DNA of 64,000 nt from Rhabdothermincola salaria (GTDB lineage: Bacteria > Actinomycetota > Acidimicrobiia > Acidimicrobiales > Acidimicrobilacustridaceae). The translations under genes and the position numbers were made by a program. Below, one piece after another: positions 33,197 through 40,902 of the stretch. The notes beneath the pieces were generated by a model that worked only from the letters and a program-made list of their open reading frames with translations, made no database searches and was not told the DNA's origin. Each line of letters begins with the position of its first letter. Positions within the stretch are counted from its first letter, which is position 1. The DNA lies in the NCBI RefSeq assembly GCF_021246445.1, contig NZ_JAJQXW010000001.1, forward strand, positions 1,816,168 to 1,880,167, read 5' to 3'.

Positions 33197-33559
33197 GTGA
33201 CCCCAGAACCACGACCTCCCGCCGGCTGGTACGCCGATCCGTCCAACCCGGGCGGCCAGAGGTACTGGGACGGAACCGCCTGGACCGCCAACGCCGCCGC
33301 CGGGGGGATGGCCGGGGTGCCCTCGGCCCGCACCGAACCACTGGCCATCTGGTCGCTGGTGCTGTCGATCCTCGGCTTCGCCTGCGGGCTGAGCGCCATC
33401 GGCGGGATCATCTGCGGCCACCTGGCCCTGGGGGCGATCAAGCGCAACGGCACCGGCGGCAAGGGCCTGGCCATCGCCGGGCTGGTGATCGGCTACCTCT
33501 TCGTCGCCGCCTTCGTCGCCGTCGTGTTGCTGGTCTTCCTGGGCAGGTCGACCACGTAG
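33197..33559 (+). CDS. DUF2510-DUF4190 membrane protein
   Basis: A 120-residue protein. The N-terminal DUF2510 motif PPAGWYADPSNPGGQRYWDG is cytosolic. A DUF4190 domain with two membrane helices (about 46-70 and 92-116) and the intervening GHLALGAIKRNGTGGKGLAIAGL follows. Such proteins are common in actinobacteria without known function. GTG 33197 follows GGAG. It is convergent with the SRPBCC gene, 25 bases apart. Confidence 0.87.
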   Translation: MTPEPRPPAGWYADPSNPGGQRYWDGTAWTANAAAGGMAGVPSARTEPLAIWSLVLSILGFACGLSAIGGIICGHLALGAIKRNGTGGKGLAIAGLVIGYLFVAAFVAVVLLVFLGRSTT

Positions 33560-33584
33560 GAGACCGGTCGGCCAGCCGCCCGCC

Positions 33585-34097
33585 TCAGCGGCGGGGCTGC
33601 TCGGCCAGGGCCTTGATGCCGTCGAGGGTGGCCGCCATGTTGGCCCGCCACTCCTCGAGGCGGGCGGCCACGATGCCCTCCTCGCGGTCGGGGCGGGCCT
33701 CGACGGCCATCGTGAGCCCGGACGTCGCGGTACCGACCTTGGCCCACATGGTCAGCTGCGTCGCGCCCGCCCCTCGGGGTTCGAGGTCGAAGCGCCACCG
33801 GGCGATGGGCTGGTCCACGTCGCCCACGCTCCACTCGAAGCGCCGTTGGGGCTCGAGGGCGGTGACCGTGCTCGTGGTCTCCCACTCCACCGGCTCGGTG
33901 CCGAACAGCCGTCGGTTGCGCCCGACGAAGCGGGCACCGAGGGCGGGCCCGTCGACGTCGTCGAGCCAGTGGGCGCCCTGGAGCTCACCCGAGAACCGGG
34001 CCGGCAGCTCGATGTCGGTGACCAGCGCCCACAGCGGGGCCGGCTCGGTGAGCACCGTGACGTCCACGCTGATCTCGGGTTCGTCGGCTTGACGCAT
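33585..34097 (-). CDS. SRPBCC-family (polyketide cyclase/START-like) protein
   Basis: A 170-residue helix-grip protein that probably binds a hydrophobic ligand. Typical start ISVDVTVLTEPAPLWALVTDIELPARFS and the C-terminal long helix EEGIVAARLEEWRANMAATLDGIKALAE are visible. ATG 34097 has an AGGAGG site at proper spacing. It follows the SnoaL-like gene on the same strand, 76 bases apart, so the two may form a small operon. Confidence 0.88.
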   Translation of the reverse strand: MRQADEPEISVDVTVLTEPAPLWALVTDIELPARFSGELQGAHWLDDVDGPALGARFVGRNRRLFGTEPVEWETTSTVTALEPQRRFEWSVGDVDQPIARWRFDLEPRGAGATQLTMWAKVGTATSGLTMAVEARPDREEGIVAARLEEWRANMAATLDGIKALAEQPRR

Positions 34098-34173
34098 GGC
34101 TGACCTCCTCTGGCCGGGGGCGACCCTAGAGCCGGGACCGGGACCGGGGCGGCCGGGCGGCCGGGGCCGGCGG

Positions 34174-34665
34174 TCAGGACCCGTCGAAGGTCTCGGTACG
34201 CTGCACCACGCTGGTGAAGGTGCGCTCGGCGATCTGCCAGCCGGTGTCGGTGCGCACCACCACGTCGTCGTAGTAGCCGGCGCCCCGGATGGCCCCCGTG
34301 GCGTCGGGGAGCACCAGGAGCACGTCGACGTAGCTGCGGGCCTCGGCCCGGTCGGTGCCGGTACCGGTGCCGGTACCGGTGCCGGTACCGGTGCCGGTGC
34401 CGGACGCAGGCGACCCACCGGGCGGCCGGACGTCGATGTTGGTGATGCGGTGCATGGTGGGGCCGAAGGCGGCGTGGACCTGGTCCATCCAGGTGGTGAT
34501 CTCCTCGGCGCCGTGCCAGGTGCCGATGTCGCCGTAGTCGGCGGTGCAGTCCTCGGTGAAGCAGGAGCGGAACAGCGCCCAGTCCCGCCGATCGATGCCG
34601 GAGGCGTAGCGCACCAGCACCTCACCGATGTCGTGGACGTCGTCGCGGCTCAGGCCTGCACCCAT
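34174..34665 (-). CDS. SnoaL-like (NTF2-fold) protein with a Gly-Thr repeat insertion
   Basis: A 163-residue SnoaL_4-type protein: EVLVRYASGIDRRDWALFRSCF, ADYGDIG, MHRITNIDVR and YVDVLLVLPD are standard. Between the NIDVR and DRAEAR strands lies an Ala/Ser/Gly-Thr stretch of nine Gly-Thr dipeptides encoded by a 12-bp tandem repeat. ATG 34665 gives a normal N-terminus; the frame extends further upstream without need. Function is not predictable beyond the fold. Confidence 0.85.
   Translation of the reverse strand: MGAGLSRDDVHDIGEVLVRYASGIDRRDWALFRSCFTEDCTADYGDIGTWHGAEEITTWMDQVHAAFGPTMHRITNIDVRPPGGSPASGTGTGTGTGTGTGTGTDRAEARSYVDVLLVLPDATGAIRGAGYYDDVVVRTDTGWQIAERTFTSVVQRTETFDGS
34354..34403. repeat. 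in-frame 12-bp tandem repeat in the SnoaL-like gene
   Basis: Just over three and a half units of ggtgccggtacc followed by ggtgccggtgcc remnants. The period is a multiple of three, so the reading frame is kept; it encodes a (Gly-Thr)9 loop on the minus strand. Confidence 0.85.
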
Positions 34666-34783
34666 CGCTCCCCCTCGGCTCGTGCCCCGGCAGTGTCGCG
34701 CAGACACCAGGGCCGAGCGGAGGGACACGACCGCGATCGCTGGGCACCAACTGATCGTCGGTCGGTGTGGAAGGCTCGCCGCC

Positions 34784-35617
34784 ATGGCTGACATCGACGA
34801 GGACGCGGCTGCCGTCCAGCGCCACATCTGGACCATCGGCGACTACCCGGCGGTGGCCCGCCGGATGTTCGAGGTGGCCGAGTCCACGGTGGAGCTCGCC
34901 GGCATCGACGCCGGCCAGCGGGTGCTCGACGTGGCCACCGGCGACGGCAACGCCGCCTTGCTGGCCGTGCGCCGGGGCGCGTCGGTCGTTGGCGTCGACC
35001 TCACCCCGGCCCAGCTCGACAAGGCCCTGACCCGGTTGGCGGCCGAGGGGGTGACGGTGGAGCTGCGCCCCGGCGACGCCCAGGCGCTCGACATCGGCGA
35101 CGACGAGTTCGACGTGGTCATCAGCGTCCTCGGCATGATCTTCGCTCCCGACCACGCCGCCGCCCTGCGCGAGATGGTCCGGGTGTGCCGCCCCGGGGGC
35201 ACGGTGGCGGCGGCGGCATGGGCCGAGGGCGGGTGGATGGGCCGGTGGCGCGCCGCGGTGGCCGAGCAGCTGGCCCCGGGCTCCGCACCCACTCCTGCAC
35301 CGAACGCCGGGCCCGACGCATGGGGCGATCCCGACGAGGTCCGCCGCCGCTTCGCCGCCGTGGGTCTCGACGTCGAGCTCCACGAGCGGGTGCTCGACTG
35401 GTCGTTCCCCTCGCCGGAGGCGGCCCTCGACTTCTACCTCGAGGCGTCCGGGCCCTTCATCGCCTTCATGGACGGCATGCGCCGACGGGGCCTGCAGGAC
35501 GAGGCCCGCCAGCTCCTGCACCAGTGCATGGTCGACGCCGACACCTCCTCGTCGGCAGAGGCCGGCTGCCACCTCGAGTCCCCCTACCTGGTGATGGTCG
35601 CCCGCCTCCCCCGGTAG
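34784..35617 (+). CDS. class I SAM-dependent methyltransferase
   Basis: A 277-residue UbiE/Methyltransf_11-like enzyme. Motif I is VLDVATGDGNAALLA, the acidic loop is VVGVDLTPAQL, and DVVISVLGMIFAPDHAAALREMVRVCRPGG covers the post-motifs. Substrate unknown; the family covers quinone, lipid and natural-product methylation. ATG 34784 follows GGAAGG. Divergent from the SnoaL-like gene. Confidence 0.9.
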   Translation: MADIDEDAAAVQRHIWTIGDYPAVARRMFEVAESTVELAGIDAGQRVLDVATGDGNAALLAVRRGASVVGVDLTPAQLDKALTRLAAEGVTVELRPGDAQALDIGDDEFDVVISVLGMIFAPDHAAALREMVRVCRPGGTVAAAAWAEGGWMGRWRAAVAEQLAPGSAPTPAPNAGPDAWGDPDEVRRRFAAVGLDVELHERVLDWSFPSPEAALDFYLEASGPFIAFMDGMRRRGLQDEARQLLHQCMVDADTSSSAEAGCHLESPYLVMVARLPR

Positions 35618-35629
35618 CCGGCCAGCCGG

Positions 35630-36859
35630 TCACCAGATGCGGCGGAGTTGGGCGCCTTCGCGACGGAGGCGCAGCTGGTGGCGACGCTCGTCGGGGGTGA
35701 CCACCGGGGTGTCGGCCGGGAGGTGGTCGCGGACCTCGGCGAAGGGCACCTTGATCAGCATGGGGTCGGGGTAGTCGCTGCCCCGGTTGACCCGCATCTG
35801 GATGACACCCCAGGGGAGGTTGCCCTTGTCGAGCCAGTTGGGCACGCCGGGGTCGCGTCGGGAGATGACGGCCCGGAAGCGGCCGTCGGTGTCGACGCGG
35901 GCCTGGGCGTCGTTGAGGCTGGACTGGCGGTTGACCCAGTCGACGGTGGCGAAGCGGTCGTCGGCCACCAGCGCCTGCCAGTAGCGGCTCTCGCGGGGCA
36001 GGGCGGTGTCGAGGATGAGGGCCTCGTCGTCGTCGATCTCGTGGATGGCGTCGTAGTAGGCCTGGGTGGGCAGCCCACCCAGGGTGTCGATCTTGGTGGA
36101 CCGGGCGATGTGGTTCACCCCGTGGTGCTCGCGGTACCAACGGACCAGGTCCATGTCGAACTCGATCATCCCGGTGACCCAGTCGGCCAGCTCGGAGAAG
36201 CGTCGGGCCCGGTCCTCGGGGGTCATGTCCCAGGCGTCGGTGTCGGCGCCGCCGTCGTCGAGGCGGTTGATGGCCACCTGGGCGTCGACCTCGGCGTTCC
36301 AGTCGCAGGCGCACTTGCGCATGAGGAGGCGCACGGTGCCGGGGTTCAGCTCCCACCAGTCGCCGTCGTGGCCGGCGGGCCGTTCGGGGCTGAGGACCAC
36401 CCGGAACGAGCCGTCGGGACCGAGCGCGAGGTCGTCGAGGTCGTGGGTGGCGCTCGCCGGCCCGGCCTCCACCACGCTGGTGGGGCTCATGATGTCGTAG
36501 CCCATCTGGGTGATCTCGACGAAGCGCGAGGTGCCACGACGCCCCGAGAGCTCGTAGACCCCGGTCGCGTCGATCTCGGTGGTGGAGTACACGTAGTCGG
36601 GGTCGGGGCCGCCCTGGTTGTAGGCGTAGTTCCACAGGGGCATGAACACCGGTCGGCGGGCGTCGGTGTACACGCGGCACAGGTAGCCGCCCGACAGGAT
36701 CGACAACGCCAGGCCGTACATGTCCTGGCGTTCGGCCTCGGTGGCGCCGTCGGGGCGCCAGAGGTCGACGAGGTGGTCGCCGACGTGGTCGAGCAGAGCC
36801 ATCTGGTCGGCCCAGCTGGGCAGGGCCGAGGCGCCGGGTGCGGGGTGGGGGCTGGTCAT
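35630..36859 (-). CDS. DUF1214-domain protein
   Basis: A 409-residue protein whose last third is a DUF1214 domain (ESRYWQALVADDRFATVDWVN, DGRFRAVISRRDPGVPNWLD, GVIQMRVNR). The N-terminal part carries YGLALSILSGGYLCRVYTDARRPVF and a VEITQMGYDI strand. No signal peptide. It follows the second sulfotransferase by 37 bases on the same strand and is presumably co-transcribed. DUF1214 proteins are often beside lipid or sterol genes, but the reaction is unknown. Confidence 0.85.
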   Translation of the reverse strand: MTSPHPAPGASALPSWADQMALLDHVGDHLVDLWRPDGATEAERQDMYGLALSILSGGYLCRVYTDARRPVFMPLWNYAYNQGGPDPDYVYSTTEIDATGVYELSGRRGTSRFVEITQMGYDIMSPTSVVEAGPASATHDLDDLALGPDGSFRVVLSPERPAGHDGDWWELNPGTVRLLMRKCACDWNAEVDAQVAINRLDDGGADTDAWDMTPEDRARRFSELADWVTGMIEFDMDLVRWYREHHGVNHIARSTKIDTLGGLPTQAYYDAIHEIDDDEALILDTALPRESRYWQALVADDRFATVDWVNRQSSLNDAQARVDTDGRFRAVISRRDPGVPNWLDKGNLPWGVIQMRVNRGSDYPDPMLIKVPFAEVRDHLPADTPVVTPDERRHQLRLRREGAQLRRIW

Positions 36860-36896
36860 GGGGTTGGTCTCCTGATGGGGCCGGCGGTCGGGGCGG

Positions 36897-38102
36897 TCAG
36901 CCCTCGAGGGCGACGTCGAAGCGGTCGATGTAGGCGGCGTAGTCGGCGCGGATCTGCGGGGCGGACAGGCCGAACTGCTCGGCGGTGTAGCGGTGGGCGC
37001 CGTGGGCGCCGGCGCGATTGGCGGCGTGCCACTCGGCGATGGAGCGCTCGACCTCGGGACGCAGCTCGAGGCCCAGCCAGTCGTAGGTGCGGGCCACGGT
37101 GGCGAAGGGGTCGGCGACCAGGTCGACGTGGTGGACGTCGAGGAAGCGTTCCTCCCCCAGGCGGGCCCGGGCGGCCATGGCGTGGTCCATGCCGATGCGC
37201 AGGTGCTCGGAGACCTCGCGGCCGGCGCGGTGCAGGTCGGGCTCGGTGCGGGGCTCGGGGAAGATGCTGGTCACCAGGCTGGTGTAGGAGGGCACCACCT
37301 TGGCCGGGTCGCGGTGGGTCATCACGAAGCGGATGTCGGGGTAGGCGGCGACGATCGCCTCGAGGTGGAACTTGTGGTGCGGGGCCTTGAACAGCCAGAG
37401 GTCCGGGGGTCGCCGGGACTGCAGGAGGGTGACCACCCGACGGTGGTAGGCGAAGGTTTCGGTGCTGTCGGCCCGCCGCCACCAGTCGTGGTAGCCCCAC
37501 ACCGGCAACGTCATCTGCTGGCCGTGGAACGCCATGCCCAGCACTTCGCTGTCCTCGGTGGTGGCGTCGAGGTCGTAGAGGTGCATGGCCTTGAGCTCGG
37601 CCGGCACCTGCTCGTTGTCGGCCGCGGCCTGCAGGCGGCGGGGGTCGTCGGCCTCGCCGTCGAGGGTGGGCGGCGGCACGGGGCGGGCCTGCTCCCAGCC
37701 CCGCAGGCACCGGAACTGGGGGTCGAGCGAGAGCATGTTGGCCAGCGCGGTGGTGCCCGTGCGGGGCAGCCCGATGATGTCGACGGGGCCCCGCAGCTCC
37801 AGCCCCTCGAGTTCGGGGTGCTCGGCATACCAGGCCTCCACCTCGAGGCGGTTGACGAGTCGTTGGCGCAGCCGGTCGAGCACGGCGGGGTCGGTGGTGG
37901 GGCTCAGGTCGGCGTCGTGGGTGAGGCTGTCGAGCAACGCGTCGAGGCCGTCCCGGAAGTCGCCGGGTCCGAAGTCGTCGAGGCCGGTGGCGGCCATCGC
38001 CTCGGCCAGGAGCTGCTCGCTGGTGGGATAGCGGCCCTTCGTGTCGGGCGCGGCCTCGCTCGTGGGCGTGGCGGTGGTCGGCGTCTCGTCGTCGGTCGAC
38101 AT
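36897..38102 (-). CDS. sulfotransferase family protein
   Basis: PAPS-type sulfotransferase of 401 residues. Phosphosulfate loop IGLPRTGTTALANML; second nucleotide region FVMTHRDPAKVVPSY. The first 30 residues are Thr/Asp-rich and disordered. ATG 38102 is used; the longer reading from 38141 lacks a better ribosome site. It is upstream of the DUF1214 gene. Together with genes at 14.8 and 39.6 kb it forms a dispersed paralogous set. Confidence 0.87.
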   Translation of the reverse strand: MSTDDETPTTATPTSEAAPDTKGRYPTSEQLLAEAMAATGLDDFGPGDFRDGLDALLDSLTHDADLSPTTDPAVLDRLRQRLVNRLEVEAWYAEHPELEGLELRGPVDIIGLPRTGTTALANMLSLDPQFRCLRGWEQARPVPPPTLDGEADDPRRLQAAADNEQVPAELKAMHLYDLDATTEDSEVLGMAFHGQQMTLPVWGYHDWWRRADSTETFAYHRRVVTLLQSRRPPDLWLFKAPHHKFHLEAIVAAYPDIRFVMTHRDPAKVVPSYTSLVTSIFPEPRTEPDLHRAGREVSEHLRIGMDHAMAARARLGEERFLDVHHVDLVADPFATVARTYDWLGLELRPEVERSIAEWHAANRAGAHGAHRYTAEQFGLSAPQIRADYAAYIDRFDVALEG

Positions 38103-38204
38103 GGTGAACCCCCTGCCGTCCGGGCTATCACACGACGCCACCGGGCCGGGACGGCCCGCGACGATCCCCGCGCCGACGTGAGCAGCCCCGGCGCCGGGGG
38201 CGGG

Positions 38205-38909
38205 TCACTCCTCGGGGGCGGGTTGGTCGATGTCGTCCACGTCCTCTTGGAGCTGGGTGAGCGACGCGACGGCCTGGGTGCAGATCTGGTCGGCGTTGGC
38301 CAGGGCGGCGTCGAACGCGGTGCGCGGGGCCTCGGGCGGGGCACCGACGAGCTCGATGGCGCGGTTGGCGACCTCGCCTCGGGCGTCGGCGCAACGCTGC
38401 ATCTCGGTGGCCACGACCGGCCCCCGCTCGGCGATCTCGCGCAAGGTCTCGCGGTCGGTGGCCACGAGGAAGCCCTCGATGGTGCTGGCCTCGAGCTCCC
38501 CGCCCAGCTCCTCGACCTGGGTGCGCAGCGTCTCGGCCTGGGCGGCCAGCGAGGTGGCTTCCGCCTCGGAGTCGCGCAGGGCCCGTTCGGTGGCGTCGAG
38601 CTCCTCGCTCAGCCGGCCGACGTCGTCCTGCCAGGTGGCGAGCTGGTCGCGGGCGTCGGCCGCCTCGTCGCGTTGGGTGACGGCCCAGAAGCCCAGCGCC
38701 AGGATGACCACCAGGGCGAGGACGCCGCCCACCCAGACCAGGGCCGACCCGCTCACCCGGTTGCGGATCTTCATCGGTTCCCGCACGTAGGGCAGGTCGT
38801 CGGAGCCCACGCCGTGGGCGTCCTCGGGCACCGGCATGGGTGGGTGCGGGGTCACTGCGCCGGGCGGCACGTCCTGGTTGGCGGGGCGGGGACGTTCGGG
38901 TTGATCCAA
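38205..38909 (-). CDS. single-span membrane protein with coiled coil
   Basis: A 234-residue protein: Pro-rich cytosolic N-terminus (1-45), one membrane helix (about 55-80), then a long coiled coil (about 82-145, RDQLATWQDDVGRLSEELDA onward) and an acidic tail. TTG 38909 is supported by AAGGA eight bases upstream on the minus strand; no ATG fits the helix layout as well. A GATACT hexamer about 40 bases upstream may be the -10. Family not recognised; a scaffold or envelope role is possible. Confidence 0.72.
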   Translation of the reverse strand: MDQPERPRPANQDVPPGAVTPHPPMPVPEDAHGVGSDDLPYVREPMKIRNRVSGSALVWVGGVLALVVILALGFWAVTQRDEAADARDQLATWQDDVGRLSEELDATERALRDSEAEATSLAAQAETLRTQVEELGGELEASTIEGFLVATDRETLREIAERGPVVATEMQRCADARGEVANRAIELVGAPPEAPRTAFDAALANADQICTQAVASLTQLQEDVDDIDQPAPEE

Positions 38910-39149
38910 CGGGCTGGTCCTTCGTGAGGCGCGGCGAGCCGACGACGCCCGCACTCCCCCAGTATCACCGCATCCCTCTCCCTTTCCGGTGACCCGCCGG
39001 CTCGGCGAGTACGTCGGCTCGGAGCCGGTGCGCCGCCACCTGCGTCGCCACCGACGTCGCCACCGACCCCGCCACCGGGCCCGTCGACCCGGCCGTGGGG
39101 CGCGGCGCCGAGCCCCCCGTCCGACTCCCCCGCCCCGCGGGGAGGGCCG

Positions 39150-39548
39150 ATGGTAGGTTCCGAGATCATGAGGCGAACCGCAGCGATTCTGATCATGGCG
39201 GTGATGGCCCTGGTGACGCTGGCCTGCGGGGGAAGCGACGACTCGTCGGACTCCGAGGCCGGACCCACCACCGAAGCCGCCGCCGACGCCACCACGAGCA
39301 GCGCGGCGACGGAGGACGGCACCGGGGGCGAGGACCTCGCCATCGGCGACGCCGGCCTGGAGACCGCCATCCGCTCGGGACTCGAAGCCGCCGGGCTCGA
39401 GGTCACCGACATCGTCGTGGCCGACGACGTCGCCACCGTCACCTTGGCGACGGCCACCACCTCCCAGCGCGCCGTCGCCTGCGCGGCGGTCGGGTCGTTC
39501 GTGGGCACGACCGTCCTGGTGGTCGACGGCGACGAAGAGGAGTGCTGA
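39150..39548 (+). CDS. small lipoprotein
   Basis: A 132-residue exported lipoprotein: signal peptide MRRTAAILIMAVMALVTLAC with lipobox cysteine, a Ser/Thr/Asp-rich linker (SDDSSDSEAGPTTEAAADAT), and a small C-terminal domain with two Cys (AVACAAVG and terminal EEC). ATG 39150 has GGAGGG only three bases away; ATG 39168 is an alternative that begins the signal directly. Function unknown. Confidence 0.72.
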   Translation: MVGSEIMRRTAAILIMAVMALVTLACGGSDDSSDSEAGPTTEAAADATTSSAATEDGTGGEDLAIGDAGLETAIRSGLEAAGLEVTDIVVADDVATVTLATATTSQRAVACAAVGSFVGTTVLVVDGDEEEC

Positions 39549-39635
39549 GCCGCTCACCCCTCCCTGGGCCCGCCGCTGCGTAGGGTGTCGGCCGTCGAGA
39601 CGTGAGGTCGGGGGACCTCCGGGGGGAGGACGACG

Positions 39636-40859
39636 ATGCACACGCGACCCGATTGGGTGCGGCGGATGAACGCCATGGCGATGGGGGCCGGCGGGGCGGC
39701 GGACCTGGTGCCGCTCGACGCCGACGACCTGATGGCGCGGGCGGCCGTCTCGACCGGCCTGGAGGACTTCGGCACCGGCAGCTGGGAGGAGGCCTACCGG
39801 CGCCTGGTCGACTCGTTGAACGACGAGGCCGAGCTGCACGTCGTGGGGCGGTTGCAGACCCGCTACGACCTGTTGACCCAGCTGCGGGTACGCCTCCAGG
39901 TGCTCGACGCGGTGGCCGGGGACCCGTCGATCACCGAACAGGAGGTCACCGCCCCGGTGTTCGTCACCGGCCCGGCGCGGTCGGGCACCAGCATCCTGCA
40001 CGAGCTGTTGAGCCAGGACCCGAACCTGCGCGGCCCGCTGGGTTGGGAGATGGTGCAGCCCTTCGCCCCCTCGGATGGTCCCGACGAGCGAGCGGCCTAC
40101 ACCGAGCCGTCGTTCGACCTGTGGAGTGACGTGTCGCCCGAGTTCGCCGCGGTGCACGAGCTGGCGTCGACGCTGCCCGAGGAGTGCATCTGGTTGATGG
40201 CCCCGGACTTCGCTCTGGGCTACTGGGCCACCTGCACCAACGTGCCCAGCTTCATGATGTGGCGGGCCATGAGCGATCCGTTGTCCGGCTATGAGATGCA
40301 CCGGACGATGCTGCAGGTCCTCCAGCACGGCACCGGGCCCACCACGTGGGCGTTGAAGTCGCCAGTGCACATGGGCCGGTTGTCGACGTTGTTCGCGGTC
40401 TACCCCGACGCCCGGGTGATCCACACCCACCGTGACCCGGCCAAGGTGGTGCCCTCCACGGTGAGCACGGTGGCCAACGGGCGCTGGCTGCGCTCCGACG
40501 CGGTGGACCCCAAGGAGGTGGCCGTCACCACCGGGTTCGGCATGACGATGATGCTCGACACCACCATGAACGAGCGCACCACCGGCGCAGTGCCGGCCGA
40601 CCAGGTGACCGACCTGCACTACCTCGACCTGTTGCGCGACCCGGTGGGCGCCATCGGCGGCGCCTACGAGCGGCTGGGCATCCCGTTCACCGACGAGCTC
40701 CCAGGACGCATCACCGGCTACCTCGACGCCCGCCCGCAGGACAAGCACGGGGTGCACCGCTACTCCGCCGCCGACTTCGGCCTCGACGCGGAGGAGATCC
40801 GCCAGGGCGCCGCCGCCTACATCGACCACTACGGCGTGGAGCCCGAACCGACCGCCTGA
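39636..40859 (+). CDS. sulfotransferase family protein
   Basis: A 407-residue PAPS-type sulfotransferase with phosphosulfate loop GPARSGTSILHELLS and HTHRDPAKVVPSTV. The N-terminal helical part (SWEEAYRRLVDSLNDEAELHVVGRLQTR) resembles the other two paralogues. ATG 39636 has a GGGGGGAGG site preceded by a GAGGTC/GACCTC hairpin (39604-39619). A TAGGGT hexamer at 39581-39586 could be the -10. The acceptor is unknown. Confidence 0.87.
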   Translation: MHTRPDWVRRMNAMAMGAGGAADLVPLDADDLMARAAVSTGLEDFGTGSWEEAYRRLVDSLNDEAELHVVGRLQTRYDLLTQLRVRLQVLDAVAGDPSITEQEVTAPVFVTGPARSGTSILHELLSQDPNLRGPLGWEMVQPFAPSDGPDERAAYTEPSFDLWSDVSPEFAAVHELASTLPEECIWLMAPDFALGYWATCTNVPSFMMWRAMSDPLSGYEMHRTMLQVLQHGTGPTTWALKSPVHMGRLSTLFAVYPDARVIHTHRDPAKVVPSTVSTVANGRWLRSDAVDPKEVAVTTGFGMTMMLDTTMNERTTGAVPADQVTDLHYLDLLRDPVGAIGGAYERLGIPFTDELPGRITGYLDARPQDKHGVHRYSAADFGLDAEEIRQGAAAYIDHYGVEPEPTA

Positions 40860-40902
40860 CCGCCGGCCCGGCGACGCCCGGAGCCAGCCCGTGGTCAGGC
40901 GG
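40852..40902. terminator. inverted repeat joining the stop codons of two convergent genes
   Basis: CCGCCTGAC (40852-40860) and GTCAGGCGG (40894-40902) are perfectly complementary; each arm contains the TGA of one gene (sulfotransferase and DUF222-HNH). The 33-base loop can form shorter GC pairs. Possible bidirectional terminator. Confidence 0.5.
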
